Source of the DNA: Casuarius casuarius
Lineage: Eukaryota > Chordata > Aves > Casuariiformes > Casuariidae
Direction: 5' to 3'
NCBI GenBank assembly: GCA_003342895.1
Contig: PTFA01000339.1
Location: 222,135 to 286,134, forward strand
Length of the DNA: 64,000 nucleotides
Under the pieces are notes generated by a model. It did not search any database, was not told the origin of the DNA, and worked only from the letters and a program-made list of their open reading frames with translations. The position numbers and the translations under genes are program-made. Of this stretch, positions 1 through 12,000 are shown piece by piece. The stretch's first letter is position 1, and every line of letters begins with the position of its first letter.

Positions 1-1885
1 GCACATATATCTCTCCCCACTGCCAAAAGAGGGATCAGCAAAACACAGGGCAACAAAATTTGACTGGGCAGACGTCCAGATCTCCTGGGAGCGCCCTGGA
101 AGACCAGCCAAGAGGAGGTCAGCCTGGGCAGAAAGCAAGTTCAGAACAGCTCCTGCGAAGCCCCGACTGTCTAAGGCTTGGGCAAGACTTCTCCCTGTTG
201 ACCAGGGCTCAGCAAATTTGAAAGCTTCTGGGGCCTCTAAAGGAGTTTGACAACTGTTTGCGGGCCTGAGCTTTTATGAGAACTTTCCCAAATGTAAGCA
301 AACAGATGACATTGGGTTGTGTCCTAAAATCACTTCTTGCTGAGTCCAGAGCTGAAGGGCCTGGATGCCTCTGCCATGCTCTCGGTCTGTCATTAAACCT
401 GTCACCAAAACGGCGCTATGAGGAAAGGAAGAGAAATCCCTTGTGATCCCTGTCCGGAAGCCATCCCGAAAACGCGTGGCTCCTACCACAAATCATATTC
501 GCCCAGTCCCTTTAGAGAGGTAAGTCTCACCCAAGGGTGAAGAACAAAGAAATTTTGCCTCAGTAAAAGGAAAAAAATAAAAACAGTGTCAAGGGACGTG
601 CCAGAAGAATTTTTTTAGATTTAGAAAAGTTAATGCAAAGTGGGAGCAATACTGGGGCATGTAAAAACAGTATTTGGTATCTTGCACGTTAGACGTTTAA
701 TCCTACTGCAGGGTTCTGCTGCACAAAGGTCACAATAGGCTATAAAAGCGGTACCAGTTGCCATGTGCTAATTTGGTTTACTGCCTGCTAACACCTCTTC
801 TGGTCTTAAGCTTACAGGATCTCATCAAACATTCATTAAAAACAAAGCAGCTGTTTATATTAATAGTAATTATACAACTGTTAGGAGTAAGCTGTAACGA
901 ATCCCACAAGTGAGGGCAGAAGCAAGCCCTAATCACTGCATAACGTTTAAGAAAATTGATATACAATTTACCATTCCTGTAAGCGGTATTTGTTAAGCCG
1001 TACCCTTTTAGTTCTACTTCAGGTATCATGAAATATCCAGGCAAACCTTTACCGTGAACAGCAAGAGATCTTTCACCAGCACTTTGTTTCTGACACGTGA
1101 TATCCCACCCGCTGAAATAGTTTGAATATTTTTCTACCCTCAGGGCCCATTTCTCACCTGATTGAGTAAGAGAAGACAAAAACCAATTCAATATTTCACC
1201 AGCAAGAGGACGAATTCTCAGCGCCCATGCTAATTGACTGAGGCCGTAAGACAAATTTCTATCTAAAACATTTCATTTGACACAAGTCTGGTAGGAATAA
1301 AGAGGGCTAGAAGTATCAAAAACATGTTAATGGGGTCAAGTTATTATTCCTTCTTCAGTCTTTCAGTTTTTAAAGTCAGAGGTTCCCTCCTGCACACACA
1401 TAACGTCACTATGCACCAGCATGAACTTCCCAAGATGCACAACGTCTGTCTGTCTCTCTCCCTGCAACAATTAGACAATATTCAGAGAGGAAAGAGAAGC
1501 TAATTAGTTCTGGTTTTAGGATTATGCTCTGGAGATGATCCTCCTTGCACATTCATTCTGAAGAGATTAACACAGCGGTAGAATTGTAGCATGAAGAGGT
1601 CCCGCCTGTCTGAGGGCCAAGAAAGCACCCGTAAACACATCTGCTGCCACAAAATGAGAGGGCCACCACGGTCCTTGTTAGACTTGTGTTTTATTCTACC
1701 CAATAGTAGATATTAAAAAGTAGATTATTATTATTATGACCCCCTAGGATCAAAAGCAAGTATCACAAACCCAGAGGATTCAGGACTTACTCTTTACTCC
1801 AGGGGAGATATCAGCACACCTCCTTCGAACGTCCTAGCCGACCTGCTAAGAGCTGAACTCAGTCACTTGCCAACGCCCTTCTTAC
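1..1885 (-). other. MYO1D: MYO1D intron 15 (5' part only)
   Basis: This stretch follows the exon 15 donor and runs off the left edge. I saw no exon 16 candidate (expected to open with a Y-K-M-I-S-E-F-like sequence) and no clear repeat family. A 158-codon open frame (778-1254, minus) has no recognisable motif and is within chance expectation. Confidence 0.75.
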
Positions 1886-2052
1886 CTGTGCAGAAACTTC
1901 TCATACGTTTGGCGGTAGGCAAATCCTGCTCGACGGACTCTCACGTTCTCCAAAAGGCCAAGGTATTCCACCTGATGCCGGCAACGTTCCTCATCAAAGA
2001 GCTGCGGTGACTTCTTATCGTTGGGCTTAATGCAACGGACGTAATATGGTTC
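1886..2052 (-). CDS. MYO1D: MYO1D exon 15, SH1/SH2 region (about residues 583-638)
   Basis: This 167-bp exon begins [20 protein letters not shown] and continues with [20 protein letters not shown], then [10 protein letters not shown] and two bases of Arg638. VRCIKPN is the core strand shared by myosins. The [12 protein letters not shown] stretch is the SH1 helix region leading to the converter. The acceptor is CCTTAG and the donor is GTAAGA. It is the last exon in the window; the converter, IQ neck and TH1 tail lie to the left of base 1. Confidence 0.97.
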
Positions 2053-2979
2053 CTAAGGGGACAAATCAAACCGAGTTTCGCTCAGAAGGAAAAAGGTCTG
2101 TGCAGATGCAACTGGGTCCAATTGAAAAAATTAAAATGTCCATCCACCTTAGTCATTTGAATGAGGTTTGATTTCTTAACAGGAATTACAAAGGTAAAAC
2201 AGAAAAGACTGAAGATTGGTGCATAACACATTCCTCTCCTTAGCAGTCTGTAACAAGATCTACTACAGAATCAATGTTACTCACTCAAGTTAAACTGTCC
2301 TTTTTTCTACTATACATCAAAATCGGTTTCACATCCCTCTTCTCCACAGCCTTTGATGATAACAAAGTCTTCATAAAAGACCCAGCAAACAATACAAGTG
2401 CATTAGTCTGATTACAAAATGAGGCTTTTCAAATATCGACATCTAAAAAAAGTTTGGATTGCTCTATTATCTTTAAAATATGCTGAATGCAGCTCCTCTA
2501 AAGGCTGTAGCAACGTACTTGAATGATGGAAATCCCTAAACACTACTCTGTGCAGGACAAAAAACAAGTACTTTCCAGCCCAGCTCACCATCACAAGCAA
2601 CACACCTTCTGTGAGACCTGCTACAGGACAAATGCAAGCCCCCAGCACGTGAGCTCTTCTTTCTGCACCACCTTGGAGCTGCTCGTGACACAGAACATAA
2701 CACTGGGTCGGGGAGCTTTACTCCGACACTGCCTGCACGGTCCTGCTCTGCATCAACTGGGTTGACATGAGAAAGTTAAAGTCAGAGTCTCACAAGGTTG
2801 CACGCCTTTCACTGTTAATCAGCCCACAGTCACGAGAGGTAAGTCCCATACGTGGTCCTGCTAGAGGATTTCTGGTTTTGAGGTTTACTTCAATTTTTGA
2901 GATTTACTTTAATTTTTGAGATGAAAGGCAACTTTCATTTATGCATATATATATATAAAAAAATACACATATATACACA

Positions 2980-3017
<38 letters not shown>

Positions 3018-6000
3018 GCACCATCAGTGCTTGCAGAGGGAGGCTATAATTACTTTCAACTAAAGTACTTCCATCACGCTGGGTTTTGAAGTTCATTCAT
3101 TTCCTTCTTTTCACTGTTAGCCCTTGTTATCCCACGTCTGGCTTCACTGGAGGGAAAAGCAATGACTAAGCTTCATAAAAGGTCAAAAGGCCCACCTCAG
3201 TTTTTCAAGGTACAATTTTGTTCTCATAATATTAATGTATACTATTTTTTAAAAAAGCTCTTGCAAAAGGAGTGGCATATTCTGTAGGCTGCCAGTGGCC
3301 AGTGCCAAGGAGAGAACTCAAACGAGGATCCCCATCAACTCTTTCGGGTCAGAAGGCCACGATATACCCAGAGATTGCTTCCGAGGACATGTCAAGATGT
3401 GCCTACACTTCAGTGTTTCAAAAACCAGCTTAAGGCAAGGCTAACATTACGTTAAAGGGAGATCAGTTGTCTGTCTAAAATCTTAATACTAGCAGGTTTA
3501 AAATTTCATAATCACACCTGATAATCAGAAATGAAATTTCAGCAATTTTCTCCCGGACTAGAAGAAACTGTTGGGTGGCTGCAGAACCACGTGCAAAACC
3601 ATTCTCTGAGTAACCAGAGGCTCACTCTCAAAACCCAGGGCTATACCAAGGGCGCTCCGCAAGCCTGCTCTGTGTCCTGCACAACCTGACAGTTTCATTA
3701 GTGGTTTGAATGAAAGAATACAGCGTGTTTACTAAATCTGCAGGCAACATGCTTTCAGAGTGCAAGGTCAAAACTCATAACAACTTTGACAAATGGGAGA
3801 AGCGGTCTGGAAAAAAAAATGGCATGAATTCAACAAGGACGAATGCAAAGTTCTACATTTAGACAGAAATAATCGCACAAAAAAAGAATGAAAACCTACT
3901 GATTAGACACTAGAGCTAAAAAAGATCTGGGAGTCCTAGCTGAACATGAGTCAAGTTCATGCTTTTCTAACAAAGGGGCACGTGAACAGGAAAACTATTT
4001 GTAAGAAAGAAAAAAAATCGGATTTCTATTTGTCTGAACGTTGCATTCAGTTCGGGCACTGCAGTTCAAGTGGGCTGCAAACCGCGGTGAGTCAGTTCAG
4101 AGAACAAGAATGATCAAGAGATCTAGAAAACATGATGCGGAGGGTAAGTGGGTTTTAGTCTATAAGGACTGAAACACATCACCATCCCCATGTTATACTT
4201 AATATATGTAAATGGCAGATATGAAGAGAAATAAATATTCTGTTTTAGAACAAAGACCACCTGGCTTTAACCACAGCATAGAAATTCAAATCAGACACCA
4301 GGAGAGTAAGGAATGGGAACGCGATGCCTACGGAAAGGAGGGGAACCTCCATCCCTGGAGAGAACAGACTGGACAAGCATCTGTATCGAAAGGACATAGG
4401 CACGTAGGCAGTGGTGTCCTCACACAGGGGGATGAACTAGATGCATTCCCAAGGTCCCCTTTAGCCCTATTTTTTATGATTTGTAGGTCACTGTCCTAAA
4501 CTTAGGATAACGCAAGGCCCCAAATTGCTATTTTTCCCTTCAGTAATACTGCAGAAATGAGATCATCCTTGAATATCCTGGGTAGTCCTGACATGACCTG
4601 GAGGTACGCAGCGTTAATGACAGGCAAATGGAGCTTCCACACATGCACTAACGAATCTGCACAGGCTAAAACACAGAGGCCTTGGAAAAAACAGAGCCTT
4701 ATATCCTGGAAACTGATGCAAGAGCCTGGACTTTTGGGGGGAAGGTGCTAGACTGCAACATTTCCCTGCTTTCCCAGGGATGCGACCCACAGCATCAAGC
4801 CGTGCTTTTTTTCCTGGGTGGTTATCCTTGGGCCAGGAACGCGCTGGTGGAAAACAGCGCCGAGGAGAGCGTGCAAAATCGAAACCAATCAACCATACAC
4901 GAGTTGGCAGCATCCACGGTCTGTCTAGCCCTTCACGCAGCAACCCAGGAGGAAGCCGAGGGGAGCGCGTGGGCCAGCAAAGATGCAAAGCTATTGCTGT
5001 GGGCAATATAAATTCAAGCACTATTTTCCCTTGCACATAGCGACTTCATCTCTGACAGAGGAAGCACGAAGCGCTTCAGGGACAGCTCTTTCGGAGTCTT
5101 GCTTGGCTCCTTTCCTTACCGGGGAGGCTAAGGCTAACGTGCACACAGTGGAGAAAACGGCCCCGCTTCCAAGTAACTGGCTGACCTCTCTGGAAAGGCG
5201 GCTCTAGGAGTTTAAAAGAGATTTATGCATTAACTTCTTCGGCTTTCTCCCGCAAGTTCTCTCTAGACTTACAGCGGAAGGCAACAAGGTTTACAAGGGT
5301 CTCTGTTCCCTCAGCGGTCTCCTACGACCTCCCAGGAGAGGCGATCGGCATGGGTGATGATTTTTACTTAATTGGAGAACTCTTCCATGGCATGGGAACA
5401 CGGCTGTCACCCGAGCTCTCCAAACCCGCTCTTGGACATCATCCGTCAAGCTCTGAAGGTCAAAGCAGCCTGTCTGAGCTTAACATCCATTTTTCTTTGT
5501 GCAGGGAGTCAAAGCAGGAGACCAGTTTGATGTGTTCATAGCAGCTATTACTGATGAGGAGTAGGAGTCTGCCAGACCTGATGCCTGCAGCTGATAATCT
5601 CTGTACCGTAATCTCCAAATTGTCTGGCAAGAAACAAAGGCCAGGTCATTTATCAGCCATAATGAGTCTCCTAACAAACTGGAAATCAGCTATTTATGGA
5701 AACTGCAGGATAAACTCCCTAAATTACAGCTGAACTTAGAAGCTATGAATGAGCCTGCAATTGCAGAGGTGAACAGTCTGCAATTCTCCCCATCTCCTTT
5801 TGCTAATATTCAGCTTGGGCCACTTCTTCATCCACACATTCGTCACCTTTAGCCACAGAGCTGTCCTGGTGTTAGCAATAGGGTCACTAACATCAGAAAG
5901 AAGCCACAACATGCCAAATCTGCCCTCGACATCAGATGCAACACAAGGGTATTGAGATGAATATAGGTCTTTTGATGAGATTAATAACACAGATATTTAA

Positions 6001-9000
6001 TATACATATAATCCAAAGAACTGTGACATCTTGAGAGCATACTGGACAGCAGGAAGCAAGTTAAAGAACTTATTAGGAGCATGAAGTCAAAAAAGTGCAT
6101 CCCATCACTCCACCTCGAGGGAAAGGGTCTCACTTGTTCATTAGTGACATTATAGTGTCCCAGTTTCACAGCTCTGTATTTTTGCAAATACATAAATTCC
6201 CTTTACCACATGCAGATAAGCCTGCTTGGGCTGTCACTCACATCTTTGCCTATCAAATATGCAACATAACGCAAAAAATCTATGCTTCCTGACTTCAAGC
6301 CCAACACAAAGGAGTGAGTGACAGTATCTGCATTCGATGCCGAAGGTAGAAGGCAAAATGCTGCTTTTGGAAAACATAAACAGGAAGTTCCTGTGCAGAC
6401 AGGAGATCATCTATCAGTGCAATTACCGTGCAATTAAAGCCTCTCAGCAATGCAAGCTACTAGGGTAAATTCTAAAGTAGATTATTCCATGCTTACAATC
6501 CCACCAGCCTCATCCCTTCGGGGGATAATTATCCCGTCCTCGTTATTGCAGCCTGAGGCTGTCAAGACTCAAAGTTGCATTTTACAAAACCGAAGAACTG
6601 AAATACAGAGACACAAAGGCCCTAGTCCTGAAGGCTATTGAGATGCCTAACAGCAATCTATATTTTTTATTTATTTATTTTTTCAAATGAGGCTCGATTT
6701 GTAAAGTTGAAAGACAACAAACCGGTTTGAAGTCTTTGCACCCTAACCAACTCCTCTTTGAGAGATTTCTTTTCCATAGTTCATGGCTCATTGGACGAGA
6801 GACGGTTAGGACACCGAACCAACAAATTTGGGCTGGATATGTCCGATCAGTCACAATGATGACATTATAACTCACTAGAGATGAAGCCTGTCAACATGGA
6901 TACGCGAGGAGAGGTATGGAGGGAGGAAGAAAAAAAAACCCAAAAAATCAGACAAAAGGAGTTAGAGAAGGAAAAAAAAAAAAAAGAATGTCTAGAGAGT
7001 TCCTGGAGAAGCTCATCATTTATAACAGTGTCAGCCAAAGGACTTCCAGTGTGAGCATTTAAAAGAACAAGAAAAACCACCCAGAATAATCCATCACAAA
7101 AAGACCAAATCCTCAAGAGAACAGCACGGACAGAAAACCACGCGCTTGAGGAATGTCATATGGCAATATGGCAACTCCGTAAAGCTATCTCCTTCATTCC
7201 TTCCTTTCTTTTTTTGTGGAAGCACTTAGTTCTATCTAGCACACATTTCTGCCCAAAGATTCACAGAGTACATTTGGAGGATTATAGTATTTTTTAGGAT
7301 ACCAGCAGTGATAAGAGCCACTTCAGCTCAGCATCCTTCAAAAACATTATTCCTGAGATCACATACTCGTAAGGATAAGTGTAGATCCAAGCTAAGGTTA
7401 AAGCTGTATTTGTGAACAGTTCTTGCATTGTTATCAACACTTTTAAGCTACTCACCCAGACAGAAGCATTTGACACGTGTACCATGTTTTACAACAAATT
7501 TGACTGTTATGTTGTTTCTTATCTGAATTTCACTCATGGGAAACTGAGGTACAGAGAACTGAAGTGACTTACCTATAGTCACATAGCTTGCAAAGTCCAG
7601 AAACAGAATTCAGTCTATCATATGCTCAGAAGTTTCACTTTCGGCAATGAAACAGAATTTTAAAAGTGGTTATTCTAAACACTGGAAAAGTTGTAGCACC
7701 TACAGCATTAGTTGGTTCTTTGTCTACTGAATTTTAGTTGTTACTGAAATGATTAGGCGCTGTCTAGAGTTGCTAATTACAAATAAATTTAAGGTCACAT
7801 GAACTTGAACTCACATCTGCCCAGTAAACTATATTTTGAATATTTATTTTCAACAAAGTCTAACTCTCATTGACACAAATATACTAAACACTATGGTTTG
7901 TTATAGTTAGTTCCACACAACAAATTAAAGAGTTCTTAAAGTTCCTTATTTTTTCTTTCTTCTCCTTTCCTTTAACATCTTCCATTCCAAAAATTTGGGA
8001 GACCAACTTAATATTTTGTCACATTTAGAAAAGCACTTCACGCGCTCAGTCCTCGAGGCAAGAGCATCAGTCTGTTCCACTCTAACACCCAACACCTGCA
8101 GATCTCTACAAACACAGCATCCAAGGAAACCTCTCCAGCCAGCAAAGCAAAGCTCGAGAACCAACTTGTAAGAGAAGAAACAGTGCAAGATCCCTTGTCA
8201 ACTCAGGAGTTCAGGAAATAAGACTAACATGGGAAGCTGAAAAAGTGTTGGTATTAATTAGAGTTTTGTGTAATAGTTTCCATGTTCCTTTTTTTTGGCA
8301 TGGAAATGGAGAAGGAAGCAAGAAATAGAAAAACAAGTGATCCAAGAGAACTGTAAATAGCTTTAGAAAGTCTGAGATGTCTACTGAGGAGAAGATACCT
8401 GGGTAGATCCATACAGACTAAGATGTTTTACCTTTCCAAGGCAGATCCAGAGCTCAGCTGGCATATAAACTCTTAGAGAAACATCACCGAAGAACATGCC
8501 TGAGCCTATTCAGCCTGGATGGAACAGATGAAGTGTGCAGACACGTTCCATCCTCCTCACCTAGTTCAAGTGGGCTGGTCCAGCACCACTTGCAGGACAC
8601 CCTGCCCTCAACACCAAGCCACCAGCTGCGGCTGTGGCACATAGACATCCTCCGACCAGAGCTATGCATCAACAGGAGCACTTCTGAAGACAAAACCCTA
8701 AATCTGAGAGCGAATACACTGTCATTAAGGCATTCTCTCAGCATGCCACATGGCAAGTTGCAGCTCAGTCACCTGCCTTCTGACTTATTCCTGCCCACCG
8801 AATTAGCATCTTTGGGGACCATTCCCCCAAATGACAGGCTTAAAGGTACTGCCTGCTGTCAAAAACACGGCAGCTTTTCTAGAAGGCCAAGCAAGCATCA
8901 GTGAAGAGGAATTTTTGCATTGTCATTCTGTTCCGACGCTGTAGAAATAGAGCACGTAAACATGGTTTAAAGCAATTTAGAAAGAGATATTCAACAAGAG

Positions 9001-12000
9001 CAGACAGCCCAGGTGGATTTCGAGGTTAGGAGGAGAAAAGCAGGACTGACTGCACTTACATATCTGCACACTCAGATAAAGTTAGTAAATCACCAGCTCA
9101 GACTGCAACAAAATCCGAGCCTATCTTCATCTTGGTTTCTGAGAAACAGTTGAAAAATACACGAACAACTGACATTACCTCTCCCTATGAAACTCATTCC
9201 TCTGACATCTGTAGACCATAGTAGCTACCCCACCACTTGTGCAACACTGTTTTCACAGGGCTGCTTTTCATCAGCTGTTGCCACAGGCTTCCCAGAAGAG
9301 TCCTGCAGGGTCCAAACCACAGTCAGACATGCAGAAGTTTGTCATTGTTGGATCCCCAGAAGTACAACGCCGGTCCTGGGCTAAGCCCGGGAAAAATGAG
9401 TAATACAACCCAAGGGAAGGAACCACAGCACCAGTAATCGCAGTGCGTGGTGCCCCCCGAAAGAGGCAGTGGTTTAGGCAGCCCAGTAACAACTGTTCAC
9501 CCACTCTCCAGCCCCTGGCACAAGCAGGAGAGCTGAGACGAGTATCCAAACTGGCAATGACTCATAGGCAAAGTATCCCATTTATTTGTGCATAACCAGC
9601 GTCTGGCAAAACATGGTTCGAATGCCCAGAGTTATTAGCTTGCTAATAATATGCACGTTATTAACTGTCCAAAAAGTCACCTCGGAGAGGTCCCGAGGCC
9701 GTAATTGTCAGGGAGCAGCGAGGGATGGGTAGCTGGGACCCGAGGGGGATAACAGGGCTGGGAAGGCAGGGGCCTCGCCGCGCGGGACCCTGTCCCACCA
9801 TGGCACATGGGGCAGACACGGAGGTCGTGGTCAGGTTCAACCAAGGGTTGAGATTACCGGACAAGTCTATGGTAACGAGGCAGGTCCAAAGGCAAGCCGG
9901 GAAGTCAATCCACAGGTCGGGATCAGACCCAGTGATCGGCGGGCAGGTCCATGGTGATAAGGAAGGTCCGAGGTCAGGCCAGGACATCAAGCCACGTCAA
10001 CGTTGGTGGCTGCATGAGCAGGGTCCGAGGCAAGGCACAGCTGTGGCCAAGCTGGAGACTGGGACACCTCGGAGGTAGCTCAGGCATGGACTGAAAGCCC
10101 AGAGCCAAGCTTCAGTGGGCCTGTGGGCAGGGTGGCTCCACCCGAGGCTGGTCTGGGCCATTAAGGCCTGTTAGTGCCCCCAGGGCCCTGACAACAGTGC
10201 CCAAACAGCAGCACTAATTCTTTGAAGTCGGTTTTACTGTTTGCAGTAGACAACATTTGTGTTCAGGAGCCTTATTTAAACAACCCATCCTTTCCAGAAC
10301 GCCCCAAAATTCAGTTCCTTCAAAGTAACATAAGCTTGGTTTCAGGAAGGGTCTCACCAAACTTTTTAGTTTGAGATGTACGCAAGCCAGGCTCCCCACT
10401 TAAAATAATTAAAGCCCAACTATGTAAGTCAGTTTGCAAACTTAAGTACCTACAAATACCGTTCCGCAAGGAGCATTAGGCATGCAAACTTCTAAAAGAG
10501 CAGACTTGCAAGTGCAGACTCCCCAGTTCCGCCTCCTTCATCCCAGCCTTCCGTTATGCTAAAAGCTGGCCATAAAACACTACAGCCCTTGGCTTCTTAC
10601 TGCATGGCAAGAGCCCCTGTTAAGTCCTGACGAACACCGCGGTTTAGGGAGAGCCTTCCCTTTAACGGGATCCCTAACCCTTTGGGAAATACAACACTAA
10701 GACAATTTTCTCCGTTGCTATTAAAAGGAATGCATTCAGACACACACAGCTGCAGTGAACTCACCAGCTTAACTTTGACTTGGAAGCAATTCCTGTTTAT
10801 GGTCTATTCTTGGAAAAAAGTTGCCATTTGCAATAGGGACACTCATGATAAATAAACTGAAGCTAACTCATTTCACATACACCAGGCAGCCATCAAGGAT
10901 GAATTTTGGTACCCACTGACTCAAGATGGATAACAAATAACTTCATCTCCCACTGTAAATTGCAGGAATTGTTCCAACCACTACGACGCAAGTCATGCCT
11001 ATTTTATTTGTCCAGATACAAGGTGACCTAGAATGATTTTTCTCAAATAAACAAGCAAATCAAGTTACTCCACGAACACCTGCTGAATCTTCCCACCAAC
11101 TGCTCCCTGCTACCTTCCCCTTGATCACAACCCGCTTGTACAATACCCCCAGCAGTTTTTGTCTGCATTGCTTGAACCACCTCACTGCGGTACTCCAGGT
11201 TCCCTATCTGTTTGGCTAGACAAGAGATAACACGTGACCGGTCCGATCACTGCTGTCTCACAACAGAGGAGAACTGCATTAACCACAAGGGGCAAAAATC
11301 CATCTTTTTTTCCCGCTCATTTTCACAACACGCAGAAAACCTTTCTGGGCTCTATACCAAGTTTAAGTTAGGGCTGGCCAATAAAGTTATCGGGACTGGT
11401 AGATCTGATACATCTTGCTTCCTTGGAAAATCACGTTAAAATAAAATCTGTCCCCTCCCTGCTTCCATCAAGGTCACAGTCACCTTCTCCATCACCAACA
11501 GTTCAGGTTTCACCATCCAGGAAAGCTCCTGGCTGCACAGGCAGTGGGGTAGGACCTCTCTCAGGTTCTACCAACTGTGTCTGCCTAAAGCCAGGCCTGG
11601 CCTTGTGCTATCTGGGGCCTCCTCTTAACAGCCTTTAGTCATAGACTTACTGGGGAGACCAATGGGGCTTTATTCCTCTGTCAGGAAGCTCAACGAGCAC
11701 CTTGAGCCCATTTTGGTGGGGCTTGTGCACCCTCCCGCAGATTTACTGCCCACTCCAGGACTAGAATTCAAAAAAAATATAAAACAAATGTGTTTTCATC
11801 TAACTTTGGAAGACACAGACCAATATATTATTTCCTTTATCATTCCCAGTGTGGATAGTTCTCTCTTCCTGTGTTCTCTCTCAGCACTGCATGACCATGC
11901 TCTGACCAACACAGCAGCTATTAAGCCTTCATTAGTCATGCATCTGCCACTGCAGGCAAAAAAATCAGCTATTGCTTAAACTCTTCTCAGGCTCCTCTTA

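Noticed and set aside
778..1254. 158-codon minus-strand frame in intron 15
   Set aside because: It is on the MYO1D strand but does not match the expected next exon (exon 16) and shows no motif. Its length is within chance expectation.
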